From the NCBI RefSeq assembly GCF_001676615.1, contig NZ_LYXZ01000012.1, positions 30,780-94,779 of the forward strand: a DNA stretch of 64,000 nucleotides, written 5' to 3'. Position 1 is the first letter of the stretch. Every line of letters begins with the position of its first letter. A model generated the notes under the pieces. That model was not told where the DNA came from, did no database searches, and was given only the letters and a program-made list of their open reading frames with translations. This DNA comes from Labrys sp. WJW. GTDB taxonomy: Bacteria; Pseudomonadota; Alphaproteobacteria; Rhizobiales; Labraceae. Made by a program: the position numbers and the translations under genes. Shown here one piece after another: positions 40,505 through 50,900 of the stretch.

Positions 40505-41425
40505 GTGGAAACAGCGGAAGGCATCGTGGCGGGCGGCACGGACGAAAAGGGGGGGCGACGCCGCACGCGGCGGATTAAATACGCCTTCGAATACGGTGCA
40601 CTGCGTGCCCTTGCCGGCTTGTTGCATATATTACCCATCGACTTCGGCTCATGGGTGATGGGGGCGATTTGGCGCCTCGTCGCGCCGCATCTGCGTCGCC
40701 ACGAACGTGCCCTTCGTCATCTCGCAGCAGCCTATCCCGAAAAATCGCGCGCCGAGATCGAGGGCATTGCGCGGGCCATGTGGATGCAACTTGGCCGGAC
40801 CTTCGCGGAAGCACTGATCAGCGAGCGCATCCTCCGGGCCGGCCGCATCGAAGACCGCGCCGGCCATCAGCTCGGTGCGCTGAAAACCTCCGGCAAGGGC
40901 AGTGTCTTCGTTTCGCTGCACACTGGCAATTGGGAGCTGGTGATCTATCCGACACTGCTTCACGGTATCAAGGCAGCCGGCGTCTACCAGCGCATGAAGA
41001 ACCCCAGGGTCGATGATTATGTCACGCTGGCTCGCCGGGACCGCTATCCGCGCGGCCTGTTCCCGAAGGGCAATGACATCGGGCGCAAATTGATGCGCAT
41101 CGTACGGGAGGGCGGCTCGGTGGCCTTGCTGGCGGATCTGCGTGACCGCCGGGGCATCACGACGCCATTCTTCGGGCGCCCTGCCCCGACCACGCCCTTT
41201 CCCGCCTTGCTGGCCCGTAGCACCGATGCCGTACTGCTCGCTGCGCGATGCGTGCGTACCGGCGGCGTGCATTTCTACATCGAGGCTGAGGCCATCGAAG
41301 TGCCGCGTACCGCTGACCGCGATGCCGACATTGCCGAAGCGACGCGCAGAATTCATGCCCTGTTCGAGCAGTGGATCCGCGAACATCCCGAACAATGGAT
41401 GTGGGCACACCGGCGCTGGGGATGA
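40505..41425 (+). CDS. Lipid A biosynthesis lauroyl-type acyltransferase (LpxL/HtrB family)
   Basis: A 306-aa inner-membrane acyltransferase. The catalytic HX4(D/E) box is HTGNWE (about residue 140), with MKNPRVDDY and LLADLRDRRGITTPFFGRPAPTT downstream as in the family. It transfers a secondary acyl chain to lipid A. The start is a GTG with GGAGGGA about 11 nt upstream. The C-terminus ends EQWMWAHRRWG, the usual ending. Confidence 0.9.
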   Translation: METAEGIVAGGTDEKGGRRRTRRIKYAFEYGALRALAGLLHILPIDFGSWVMGAIWRLVAPHLRRHERALRHLAAAYPEKSRAEIEGIARAMWMQLGRTFAEALISERILRAGRIEDRAGHQLGALKTSGKGSVFVSLHTGNWELVIYPTLLHGIKAAGVYQRMKNPRVDDYVTLARRDRYPRGLFPKGNDIGRKLMRIVREGGSVALLADLRDRRGITTPFFGRPAPTTPFPALLARSTDAVLLAARCVRTGGVHFYIEAEAIEVPRTADRDADIAEATRRIHALFEQWIREHPEQWMWAHRRWG

Positions 41426-41577
41426 CGGCGGGTCACGCCGTCCTCTCTTAATGAAATATTGGACGACTTTGACGAGAATACTGCTATCCTGATAACGGGA
41501 TAGCAGGTTCGCGCAGTTGTGGCGAACTCGGTATCGCCCGGCTTGCTGGCATCATATTGCAGGCCTGCCGAGCACAG

Positions 41578-41928
41578 ATGACGATTGAACGGCGTATGAA
41601 TAAAGCGCGGGAAGCAAAGTTCTTTATCGGTCAAGTGGTGCGTCACCGCATCTATCCATTCCGCGGCGTCATCTTCGATGTCGATCCGGAGTTCGCCAAT
41701 ACGGAAGAATGGTGGCAGTCCATTCCGGAAGATGTGCGCCCTTCGAAGGACCAGCCCTTCTATCATCTGTTCGCGGAGAATGAGGAGACTGAATATGTCG
41801 CCTATGTCTCCGAGCAAAACCTGGTTATCGACGACAGCGGCAGGCCGGTCCGGAACACGCAGATCGAAGAACTATTCGATCGCGATGACGATGGCGGCTA
41901 TCGGCTGAAGCCCGGTACGCGGCACTGA
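41578..41928 (+). CDS. hspQ: Heat shock protein HspQ (YccV-like)
   Basis: A 116-aa protein with the YccV/HspQ domain: AKFFIGQVVRHRIYPFRGVIFDVDPEF, DQPFYHLFAENEETEYVAYVSEQNL and a C-terminal RNTQIEELFD. HspQ binds hemimethylated DNA and, in enterobacteria, acts as a Lon specificity factor. The start is uncertain: ATG at 41578 or 41596 (MNKAREAKFF). Confidence 0.9.
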   Translation: MTIERRMNKAREAKFFIGQVVRHRIYPFRGVIFDVDPEFANTEEWWQSIPEDVRPSKDQPFYHLFAENEETEYVAYVSEQNLVIDDSGRPVRNTQIEELFDRDDDGGYRLKPGTRH

Positions 41929-41996
41929 CAACCGGGCTCGTTGAGCATATCGGCTGCTTCCGTGACCGGTGCGAGGCAGCCACCTTCCGATATGAA

Positions 41997-42020
41997 AAGG
42001 CCGGCCCGAAGGCCGGCCTT
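41997..42020. terminator. Bidirectional terminator between hspQ and ialB genes
   Basis: Perfect 10-bp stem AAGGCCGGCC / GGCCGGCCTT with loop CGAA, flanked by AA on one side and TTTGTC on the other. It lies between convergent genes and could serve both. Confidence 0.8.
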
Positions 42021-42027
42021 TGTCATC

Positions 42028-42714
42028 TCATTGCGCCGGGGCTGCCGGCGCTGCGGGAGCTGCCGGGGCAGCTGGTGCCGCAGGAGCGGTGCCGCCCTGC
42101 TGTTGCTGCTGCTTGCGCTGGGCATCGATCAGGGGCTGGAAAATCGCCTGCAGCTTCTCACCATAGGCCTTCTGCTTGGCGGCATAGCCAGCCTGGTCGA
42201 TGCCCTGGGCATCGAGGGCCTTGCCGAGGCCGTCCAGCCCGATATCCAGAGAAATAGGCTGCCCCTGGAAGGTGATCGCCTGCACCTTCAGCTTCTTGCC
42301 CTTCTTGAGGTTTGCCAGATTGGCGTCGGTCAAGGGCATGTCGGCGATGCAGCTCGGCCCCGTGCAGATGCGATACTTGGCTGTGTCGATGGTCTGGTCA
42401 TCGACGAGGACGCGGGCTCCCAGCGGCAGCACCACGCCGGCCGGAATGATCACGGTGAGCTTGGGCTTGCCGCCCTTCTCCTGACCGACCTGCGCGGTCA
42501 TCATCCAGGCAGCCGTCGGCGCCAGAAGGTCACGCACGGTCTGGCAGGTGTCCTTGCCGTCGGGGGTTTTGGCGCAGATCTTGGTCCAGTCCGGCTGGTC
42601 GAATTTGGGCAGTTCGGGCTGCTGGCCAGCAGGCTGGGGCTGTTGCTGGGCCAGCGCGGTACCGGCCGACAGGATCAAGGCTGCCGCAGCGCCAGCGATC
42701 AGAGAGTTTCGCAT
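42028..42714 (-). CDS. Invasion-associated locus B (IalB) family protein, copy 1
   Basis: A 228-aa secreted protein: signal peptide (MRNSLIAGAAAALILSAGTALAQ), then the IalB domain with paired cysteines (KICAKTPDGKDTCQTVRDL; RICTGPSCIADMPL), and a Gln-rich helix leading into an Ala/Pro repeat tail (APAAPAAPAAP). The IalB domain is linked to invasion in Bartonella and Brucella but is also common in free-living Hyphomicrobiales. Tandem with a paralogue. Confidence 0.9.
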   Translation of the reverse strand: MRNSLIAGAAAALILSAGTALAQQQPQPAGQQPELPKFDQPDWTKICAKTPDGKDTCQTVRDLLAPTAAWMMTAQVGQEKGGKPKLTVIIPAGVVLPLGARVLVDDQTIDTAKYRICTGPSCIADMPLTDANLANLKKGKKLKVQAITFQGQPISLDIGLDGLGKALDAQGIDQAGYAAKQKAYGEKLQAIFQPLIDAQRKQQQQQGGTAPAAPAAPAAPAAPAAPAQ

Positions 42715-42741
42715 AATCTGGATTCCTGTTCCTGGGCGGTC

Positions 42742-43482
42742 TTATTGAGCAGGCGCCGGATTGGCGTTGAGCTGCTGGCGCGCCTTCTCGGCGGCGTCCT
42801 GCAACTGCTGCTGCAGCTTCTTCTGCTCGTCGACGATCGACTGGGGATCGAGAGGCTTGTTGTCGAGTGCCTTGGCGAAGCCCTCGGTGCCCAGGGGCAG
42901 CTGGACGCCCTGGTTGGGGGTCTTGAAGGCGATCGCCAGGGTCTTGGAGGAGCGGAGAGCCTTGAGCTGTGCCTCATCGATCGGCAGTTCGACCAGGCAA
43001 CCCTCGGGAGAGCAGACGGCATATTTGCCGGTGGAGAAGGCGGCATTGTCGAGATAGAGGCCGACACCAGGCTGGATCAGGGCGCCGACCGGCAGGACGA
43101 GGCGCAGGATCTGCTTCTTGTCGGTGACGTTCTGCATCAGGATGGCCGTCATCATCGTCTGCCCCGTATCGGAGCGCAGGTCGCGACGGGTCAGGCAGAT
43201 TTCCTTCTTGGCCTGATCGGCCTGGCACAGCTTCACCCAATCAGGCTGGGAGCTGGAGATGGCGGGCGTGGTTGCGCCTTCCAGGCCGGGAACCGGCTCA
43301 GCGGGGGCTGCAGCTGCCGCCGGAGCGGCCGCTGCAGGCTTCTGCGCCGGCTTGGCTGCAGGTGCCTTCGGCTTCGTGGCGGGTGCGGCCGGCTTGGCGG
43401 GCGTATCCTGTGCCAATGCGGGTGTCACCGCAAGGCTGAGCGCCGCAAGAGCTGCAGTCGCAAGGAGGCGGAACGACATCAT
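42742..43482 (-). CDS. IalB family protein, copy 2
   Basis: A 246-aa secreted protein: signal peptide (MMSFRLLATAALAALSLAVTPALAQ), an Ala/Pro/Lys-rich linker (about residues 27-70), then an IalB domain with matched cysteines (KLCQADQAKKEICLTRRDL; AVCSPEGCLVELPI) and a helical tail. It is the paralogue of the gene 27 bp downstream, and the domain order differs: the low-complexity segment is N-terminal here, C-terminal in copy 1. Confidence 0.9.
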   Translation of the reverse strand: MMSFRLLATAALAALSLAVTPALAQDTPAKPAAPATKPKAPAAKPAQKPAAAAPAAAAAPAEPVPGLEGATTPAISSSQPDWVKLCQADQAKKEICLTRRDLRSDTGQTMMTAILMQNVTDKKQILRLVLPVGALIQPGVGLYLDNAAFSTGKYAVCSPEGCLVELPIDEAQLKALRSSKTLAIAFKTPNQGVQLPLGTEGFAKALDNKPLDPQSIVDEQKKLQQQLQDAAEKARQQLNANPAPAQ

Positions 43483-43793
43483 GCAAAATCCTTGGGTCCT
43501 AAGTCCGCCGCCGCAACGCGCTGGGCAAGCGCGGGGTGGCAACGCACCGATGGGGCTGAATGTCTCTCATCGCCGACGAAGGCGCCAAGATGACGATTTC
43601 GGAAAAGGTCCTTAAACGAAGCGGGCACGGGTTTCCAGCCTCGAAAACGACCTATGGCGACGGTGTCGCAGCTTGTGCATGACAAATTGAAGAAAACGTG
43701 ACCAGCCTGCCCTATCTGGCACTCGAGTTGCGAAAATTGCGGGGGAGCAAGCCGGCCTGCCTGCATCGGGAAGCGATTCGGTTGCCGTGGACC
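43483..43793. other. Intergenic region, nothing recognised
   Basis: A 311-bp gap between the IalB pair and ampG, all transcribed on the minus strand. No supported gene, terminator or repeat was seen; it should contain the IalB promoter. Confidence 0.5.
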
Positions 43794-45185
43794 TCAGCGG
43801 CGCCCGCCTTCCCCCGCCAGGGAGGCCTGTTCCCGTTCTTCCTCCGGCCGGGCAGGGGCTTCCTTGTCGGCCGAGCGCCAGACGATCAGACAAAGGATTG
43901 CGACCGGCAGGCCGATGGTCGAGGTTGCCGAAAAAAAGACAGGGTAGCCGAAAAGATCGACCATCTTGCCCGACATACCGGCCAGCAACTTACCCGGCAG
44001 CGCATAAAGCGAACTCAACAGGGCATATTGGCTGGCGGCAAAGGCCGGTGATGTCAGGGAGGACATGTAGGCCATCAATGCGGTGCCGGCGAAGCCTCCC
44101 GCAAAGCTCTCCACGCTCACTGCCAAGGCCAGATAGGTCGAATTCGCCCCCATGGAAGCCAACAGGGCCATGCTCAAATGCGAGGTGGCTGCAGCGATGC
44201 CGCCGAAGAGCAGTGACGGCATCAGGCCGAAGCGCCAGATGCAAAAGCCGCCGACGAACGGAGCCGTCAGGCCGATGGCGAAGCCATAAATCTTCGAAAT
44301 ATTGGCGATCTCGGCCTTGGAGAAGCCAAGATCGATATAGAGGGGATTGGACATCACGCCAGCCAAGAAGTCCGGTAGGCGATAGAGTGCGATGAGCAGC
44401 ATGATCGGCACGAGGACCCAGCCTCGGCGGAGGAAAAGATCGCTCAACGCTTCCTTGTAAGCGATCAGCCAATCGGGCCAACTGGATGCTCTTTGCGGAC
44501 TGGCAGGCTTGGTGTCGTCGAATACGGAGACGAGCTTGCCCTCGAGTGTTTCCTTCTCGGCGGCAGGTGGGTCCGGCGCAAACAAGGCAGCCAGGATGCC
44601 GACGAGCATCAATGCGGCCATCGCACCATAGGCCGCCTGCCAGTCGAAATACTCGGCCAGATAAAGGGCGCCCGCCCCGGCGCATAAGATGCCGACGCGA
44701 TAGCCGAGCTGGGAGACCGCCAGCATGATGCCCTGACGATCGCGGGGGATGACATTGATGCGCCAGCCGTCGATCACCACGTCCTGGCTAGCGGCGAAGA
44801 ATGCCGTAACCGTGGTCCAGAATATCGTCATTCCCAGCGAGCTTGCCGGATTGCTGCCGGCAAGGCCGAACAGGCCTAGGATAACGCCCATCTGCGTGAT
44901 CAGGAGCCAACCGCGCCACCGACCGACCATCCGGCCCAGCACCGGCGGATCGAAGCGCTCCAACAAGGGCGCCCAGAGGAATTTGATGCTGTAGAACAGC
45001 GTCGCATAGAACATCAGGCCGATGTCGGTGCGCGTGATCCCGACCTCGCGCAGCCTGGCCGATTGCGTCGAGAACACCAAAAGAAAGGGCAGGCCCGAAC
45101 TGAAGCCGAGCAACAGCATGAAAGCGAGGCGCTTGTCGGCGGCGATGTCGCGCAGGAGCGTGAGGAATTTCTGACCGGGAATCAT
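43794..45185 (-). CDS. ampG: AmpG-type muropeptide MFS permease
   Basis: A 463-aa MFS transporter with about 12-14 membrane segments. AmpG features include GFSSGLPFLLVFSTQSARLREVGITRTDIGLMF near the N-terminus, KFLWAPLLERFDPP, and SQDVVIDGWRINV. It imports anhydro-muropeptides for cell wall recycling. ATG at 45185 is preferred to an upstream frame start. Confidence 0.92.
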   Translation of the reverse strand: MIPGQKFLTLLRDIAADKRLAFMLLLGFSSGLPFLLVFSTQSARLREVGITRTDIGLMFYATLFYSIKFLWAPLLERFDPPVLGRMVGRWRGWLLITQMGVILGLFGLAGSNPASSLGMTIFWTTVTAFFAASQDVVIDGWRINVIPRDRQGIMLAVSQLGYRVGILCAGAGALYLAEYFDWQAAYGAMAALMLVGILAALFAPDPPAAEKETLEGKLVSVFDDTKPASPQRASSWPDWLIAYKEALSDLFLRRGWVLVPIMLLIALYRLPDFLAGVMSNPLYIDLGFSKAEIANISKIYGFAIGLTAPFVGGFCIWRFGLMPSLLFGGIAAATSHLSMALLASMGANSTYLALAVSVESFAGGFAGTALMAYMSSLTSPAFAASQYALLSSLYALPGKLLAGMSGKMVDLFGYPVFFSATSTIGLPVAILCLIVWRSADKEAPARPEEEREQASLAGEGGRR

Positions 45186-45398
45186 GTCTGCGATTATGGA
45201 TCGCCCGGCCGGGCAGGCCAAATGCTTTGATACCCGAGAGGCCTTATCTGTACCGACATGCGAGCTGACGTCTGCTCAAGGTGTGGATGGCGCCCGCGGA
45301 TGGGACGACCCGGACCGACAAACCGGCTATGGCTTTGCCTTCATCCGGGGTTACACTCGCCTGGATCTGATTCGTGCCCCGTGAATACCTGAGGCCCC

Positions 45399-46784
45399 AT
45401 GACGTCAGACATCACGCTCAGGATTGCCCCCGCTCCCCCTACCCTCGACCAGCTGCTGCGCCTCAGTGCCCAGCGCGGCGGCGATACGCTGGCCCTGGTC
45501 GATGCTCCGGATCGCCCGCTCTGGGCCGACGGCGCGCCTCGCCGGCTGACCTGGAACCAGGTCGATGCCGCCGTTTCCGCGGTTGCCGGTCGCTTTTTCG
45601 AGATGGGACTGCCGAGCGAGGCGCTGGTCTGCGTGCAGGGGCTCAACGTCACGGATACGTTGATCGCATTGCTCGGCTGCATCCGCGCCGGTCTGGTGGC
45701 GGTGATCGTACCGATCGACTTCTCTTCGGCCGAGATCGTCGGCGTCGCGGAGCGCCTGAACGCCAAGGCGATCCTGGCGGCGCGGCGCATGGGCGATGTC
45801 CAGCCCCTGCGGTCCCTGCGTCATCTCGTCGATGAGTCCATTGCCGATATTCGCTTCATCGGAGCCTTCGGCGCGGATCTGCCCGGCGGGACGGTCTCGT
45901 TCGAAGATTGCATCGGCTATCCGCGCACGGGTGCGATTACCCGCCTGTCGCGGCGCGAGCGTCCTGAGGAAAGCCTGGCGATCATGACGATCGATCGAGG
46001 CCCGGAGGGAGATTTTGCCGTCGCCCGCAATCACCGGGAATGGCATGCGGCTGCAGCCATCCTGGTAGCCGAACTCGGCCTGTCGAGAACCTCGCGCCTG
46101 CTGTGTCCGATGGCGCCATCAGGGCTTGCCGGGCTTGCCGGCGGCCTTGTGTCATGGCTCAGCACGGGATGCCAGCTCGTCCTGCACCAGGCTTTCGATG
46201 CGACGGTCTTTGCCGTTCAGATGACGATGCATGGTGTCACCCATGCCTTGCTGCCCGATGTCGTGCTGCGCGCCGGCCTCGTCGACGGCTTGTTCGACAG
46301 CCGCAAGCTCGAGAAGGTCGCAGGCCTTGTGCGCACGCCCCATACAGCCGTCGTTCCGGCCGATGTTCCCTGCTCCGTTCCGCATTTCGCCGTGCTTGGT
46401 GAGATCGGCATCGTGCCGATGCGCTCGCTGGAGGATGGCAGGTTCGGGCTCGAAGCCCTGGTCTCGGCTCCGGAAGATACCGCCCTGCCGCTTGTCGAGG
46501 CCGGCATCGAGGAAAGCGGCTATCTCGCTCTACGTGGCCAGCAGGTGCCGGGGATCGGTTTCGACGTCAGCGAGCGGGAGGTGTCCTATCCCCTCGGGGC
46601 GGAGGGGTGGGTATCGACCTCCTACCCTGCTTCGGGAGCCACGGAGCGAGGCGTCGGCCTCCTTGAGGTCACGGGCGCACGCTTTGGCAAGCCCATGAGC
46701 GCACAAGAGGCACCGCAGCTCCATGAGCTTGGCCAAAGTGTCGATACTTCTAAGTCCGGCCAGCCGCTTGCGGGCGCGGCCTGA
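45399..46784 (+). CDS. AMP-binding-like protein with degenerate adenylation motifs
   Basis: A 461-aa protein with the N-terminal layout of acyl/aryl-CoA synthetases: RRLTWNQVDAAVSAVAGRFFEMGL, VCVQGLNVTDTLIALLGCIRAGLVAVIVP (motif A2 region). The place of the ATP-binding A3 motif (normally SGTTGxPKG) reads TIDRGPEGDFAVARNHREW, without the glycine/serine loop, and the C-terminal lid domain with its catalytic lysine is not recognisable. It may be a non-adenylating relative, as in other degenerate ANL proteins. The family is inferred from the N-terminal half only. Confidence 0.65.
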   Translation: MTSDITLRIAPAPPTLDQLLRLSAQRGGDTLALVDAPDRPLWADGAPRRLTWNQVDAAVSAVAGRFFEMGLPSEALVCVQGLNVTDTLIALLGCIRAGLVAVIVPIDFSSAEIVGVAERLNAKAILAARRMGDVQPLRSLRHLVDESIADIRFIGAFGADLPGGTVSFEDCIGYPRTGAITRLSRRERPEESLAIMTIDRGPEGDFAVARNHREWHAAAAILVAELGLSRTSRLLCPMAPSGLAGLAGGLVSWLSTGCQLVLHQAFDATVFAVQMTMHGVTHALLPDVVLRAGLVDGLFDSRKLEKVAGLVRTPHTAVVPADVPCSVPHFAVLGEIGIVPMRSLEDGRFGLEALVSAPEDTALPLVEAGIEESGYLALRGQQVPGIGFDVSEREVSYPLGAEGWVSTSYPASGATERGVGLLEVTGARFGKPMSAQEAPQLHELGQSVDTSKSGQPLAGAA

Positions 46785-46854
46785 TACCAGACAAAAACGG
46801 GCGGATCGATCTCCGGATCGACCCTATGGGAGGCACCGGACGACGTGGTCGGTC

Positions 46855-46878
46855 CAGCTCCATCTCTCGATGGAGCTG
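46855..46878. repeat. Perfect 10-bp stem-loop between convergent genes
   Basis: CAGCTCCATC and GATGGAGCTG pair around a TCTC loop, between the AMP-binding-like gene and the DSD1-type gene. No T-run on either side, so terminator function is not certain. Confidence 0.5.
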
Positions 46879-46894
46879 AAGAAACCACTGCTTC

Positions 46895-47962
46895 CTACCA
46901 AACCCGGCCGCGCGCTGCGACAGGCTCGGGACCGATAAGGGTCTCGCCACGGCAAAGGACCACGAAGTCCAGCATATTGGCGACGACGCAGGCGTGATTG
47001 GGCACGATGCGCACGCGGTCACCCACGGACAGGTTGATCGGCTGTTCGGTGACCAGCCTGCCGTGCTCCTCCGAGAGCTGGTCGATCGCGATGTCCGGGC
47101 GACCGAGGACATGGCCATGGCCCGTCAGGCCGAGCAGGTCGGAGGTCAGGACCTTCGAGCCGGCATCGATAATGGCCCTGTGCGTATCGGGTACCGATAC
47201 GACGGTGGCAACTACGTTGAGGGCACAATCATCGAAGCCACAGACGCCGCGGGTGACGAGGGAACGGTCATTGTAGACATAGGTGCCCGGCCGGTATTCG
47301 GTGACGATGGACGCTTCATGCGCCCGCCACATATCCGGCGATCCACCGCTTGTAATCGTTTCGACAGGAATTCCAAAAGCTTCGATCAGGGATTTCGCTC
47401 TTTGCATGAAATCCTGTACCGCGTCGGTGCCACCGACCGGCGGATAGGTCATCAGCCCGCCGAAAGTGAGCTCGGATGATGCCGCGATGCGGTTTGCCAG
47501 TTCCGCCGCCGCCTCGGGCGTGGGAACGCCGCAGCGCCGGGCGCCGGTATCGCACTCGACCAGCACGGTCAGCTTGCGCCCCGTTCCCTTCATGGCGGCC
47601 GCCAATTCGTCGACGACGGCGGCGCTGTCGGCCACGACGCTGAGACGGATGCGTTCGGAAAGGGCTCGCAGGCGCTCGCGCTTGGCCTCCCCCACCAGAT
47701 TATAGGTGATCAGGACATCGTCGAGCCCGGTGCCGTCGGTCATGGCATCGGCCTCCGACAGCTTCTGGCAGGTGATGCCGACCGCGCCCTGCTCGACCTG
47801 GAAGCGGGCCAGGTGCGGCAGTTTATGCGTCTTGATATGCGGCCGCAGCTTGAGGCCGTGTTCGTCGCAATAGGCCTGGAGCCGCACGATATTGCGCTCG
47901 GCGATATCGAGGTCGACCTGGACGAAGGGGGTTTCGACGGAAGAGAGGGAGGGCATTGCCAT
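46895..47962 (-). CDS. DSD1-family PLP enzyme (D-threonine aldolase/D-serine dehydratase type)
   Basis: A 355-aa fold-type III PLP enzyme. The PLP lysine is in LRPHIKTHKLPHLARFQ (about residue 46), with GGSPDMWRAHEASIVTEYRPGTYVYNDR and the C-terminal metal-binding VPNHACVVANM. Family members use a divalent metal plus PLP to cleave D-threonine or dehydrate D-serine. Only 12 bp from mfd. Confidence 0.9.
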   Translation of the reverse strand: MAMPSLSSVETPFVQVDLDIAERNIVRLQAYCDEHGLKLRPHIKTHKLPHLARFQVEQGAVGITCQKLSEADAMTDGTGLDDVLITYNLVGEAKRERLRALSERIRLSVVADSAAVVDELAAAMKGTGRKLTVLVECDTGARRCGVPTPEAAAELANRIAASSELTFGGLMTYPPVGGTDAVQDFMQRAKSLIEAFGIPVETITSGGSPDMWRAHEASIVTEYRPGTYVYNDRSLVTRGVCGFDDCALNVVATVVSVPDTHRAIIDAGSKVLTSDLLGLTGHGHVLGRPDIAIDQLSEEHGRLVTEQPINLSVGDRVRIVPNHACVVANMLDFVVLCRGETLIGPEPVAARGRVW

Positions 47963-47974
47963 CGTTGTGTCCGA

Positions 47975-50900
47975 TCAGGCGGCTTTCTTCGTCTCGGCGA
48001 TGCGAGCGAGATTCTTGAGAATGACGGCCGTGCCCTTGAGCCGGTCGTCGGGCTTGTCGAAATCGCGCTGGAACAGGATGCGCATGTCGGGGCGGACCTT
48101 GGCGAAGGAGCCCTGCTCGGCGATGTAGCGCACCAGCCCGTCTGGATTGGCGAAGGCGTTGTCGCGGAAGGAGACCACGACGCCCTTCGGGCCGGCATCG
48201 ACCTTCTCGACATTGGCGCGCCGGCACAGGGCCTTGATCGACATCAGCTTGAGAAGCTGGTCGACCTCGGCCGGCCGCTCGCCGAAGCGATCGGTGAGCT
48301 CGGCGCCGAAAGCGTCGATCTCGGCATCGGTATCCAGCGAGGACAGGCGGCGATAGAGGCTGAGTCGCAATGTCAGGTCCGGCACATAGTCCTCCGGGAT
48401 CATCACCGGAGTGCCGATGGTGATTTGCGGCGACCACTGTTCCTCGACCTCGGTCTCGACGCCGCCTTCCTTCAGGGCCGCGACCGCCTCTTCCAGCATC
48501 TGCTGGTAGAGTTCATAGCCGACCTCCTTGATATGGCCGGACTGCTCGTCGCCGAGCAGGTTGCCGGCGCCGCGGATGTCGAGATCGTGCGAGGCGAGCT
48601 GGAAGCCCGCGCCCAGCGTATCCAGCGACTGCAGCACCTTGAGGCGGCGCTCGGCGCCCGGCGTAATGGTGCGGTTGGCCGGCAGGGTGAACAGGGCGTA
48701 GGCCCTGGTCTTGGAGCGTCCGACGCGCCCGCGCAGCTGGTAGAGCTGGGCAAGGCCGAACATGTCGGCCCGCCAGACGATCAGCGTGTTGGCGGTGGGA
48801 ATGTCCAGGCCGGATTCGACGATCGTCGTCGAGAGCAGGATGTCGTATTTACCTTCGTAGAAGGCCGTCATCACGTCTTCGAGCTGGCCGGCGGCCATCT
48901 GGCCGTGGCCAATGGCGACCTTGGCCTCGGGTGCGTATTCGTCGAGGAAGGCCTTGGCGTCCGCGATGTCCTCGATGCGCGGCACCACGAAGAAGCTCTG
49001 GCCGCCGCGATAGCGTTCACGCATCAGCGCCTCGCGCAGCACCACCGGATCGAAAGGCGTGACGAAGGTGCGCACCGCCAGGCGGTCGACGGGCGGGGTG
49101 GCGATGATCGACAATTCGCGCACGCCCGTGAGGGCGAGCTGTAGGGTGCGCGGGATCGGCGTCGCCGAGAGGGTCAGCACATGCACCTCGGAGCGCAGCT
49201 GCTTGAGGCGCTCCTTGTGGGCCACGCCGAAATGCTGCTCCTCGTCGATGATGAGGAGGCCGAGATCGCGGAAGGCGATGGTCTTGGCCAGCAAGGCATG
49301 GGTGCCGACCACGATATCGACGTCGCCCGAGACCAGGCCTGCCTTGGTCTTGCGAGCCTCGTCAGCGGGAACGAAGCGCGAAAGCTGCGCCACCTTCACT
49401 GGCAATCCCTTGAAGCGGTCGGCGAAGGTCTTGGCATGCTGGCGCGCCAGCAGCGTGGTGGGAACCACGACAGCGACCTGCCTGCCCGTCAGCGCGCAAG
49501 CAAAGGCGGCGCGCAGCGCCACTTCCGTCTTGCCGAAGCCGACATCGCCGCAGACCAGGCGATCCATCGGGCGGCCAGATGCCAGATCCTCGAGCACCGA
49601 ATCGATGGCGAATTGCTGGTCCTCGGTCTCGCTATAGGGGAAGCGCGCGGCGAATTCGTCATAGATACCCTGGGCGGGTATCAGCTTCGGCGCCTCGCGC
49701 AGGGCACGTGCCGCTGCAATCTTGATCAGCTCACCCGCCATTTCGCGGATGCGCTTCTTCATACGCGCCTTGCGTTCCTGCCAGCCGCGCCCGCCAAGCT
49801 TGTCGAGTTGCGCTTCGGCGTCTTCCGAGCCATAGCGCGACAGCAGCTCCAGATTTTCCACCGGCAGGAACAGCTTGTCGCCGCCCGCATAGTGGATTTC
49901 GAGGCAGTCATGCGGCGCGCCGACGGCGGTCACCGTCTGCAGGCCGACGAAACGCCCGATGCCGTGCTCGACATGCACGACGATGTCGCCGGGCGACAAG
50001 GTGCCGATCTCAGTCAGGAAGTTCTGGGCCCGCTTGCGCTTGGACGCGCGGCGCACCAGGCGATCGCCAAGAACGTCCTGCTCGGAGACGATGGCCAGAT
50101 CCGCGGTCTCGAAGCCCGTTTCCAGCGGCAGCACGCCGAGGGCGATCTCGCTTTTCGGCAAGGCCAGGGCACGGGCGAAGTCCGGAACTGGCTTGGCTTG
50201 GGTGAGGCCGTGATCGGCCAGTACGGCGCCGAGTCTCTCACGCGAACCGTCGGTCCAGCCCGCTACGATAACCCGCTGGCCCTTGCCCTGCAGGGCTCTG
50301 ATGTGGCGAACCACGGCGTCGAAGACGTTGGCGTCCTCGGCAGCACGTTCCGCTGCGAAATTATGGCCTTGCCGGCCACCGCAGTCGACGATTTCGCGAC
50401 CGGGCGTTGGAGGAGACGCGAAAGGCGTCAGACGGGCCAAGGCGGCCTCGTCGAGGCGTCGTCGCCATTCCTCGGGCGCGATGTAGAGACGATCCGGCGG
50501 CAGCGGCTTGTAAGGGACGCTCTCGCCGGGCTTGCCCAGCACGTCGCGGCGGGCGTCATAGTAGTCCTTGATCTGCGCCAGCCTTTCGCCGGCAGCATCC
50601 TCGGCCAGCGCATCGAGCGCGACGGGAACCTCGGGCAGGTAGTCGAACAGCGTGTCGAGCTTGTTGTGGAACAGCGGCAGCCAATGCTCGAGGCCGACAT
50701 AGCGCCGCCCTTCCGAGATGGCTTCATAAAGCGGGTCGCCGCGGGTCTGGGCGCCGAATTCGGCGAGATAGGCCTGGCGGAAGCGCTTGATCGTCTCGGT
50801 GGTGAGCTGGACTTCGCTCATCGGCACGAGGTCGAGCATGCGCAACTGGGTCTGGGAGCGCTGGGTCTCGACGTCGAAGCTGCGAATGGATTCGAGCGTG

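Noticed and set aside
46855..46878. Stem-loop as a terminator for the AMP-binding-like or DSD1-type gene
   Set aside because: No T-run on either strand, so listed only as a repeat/hairpin.
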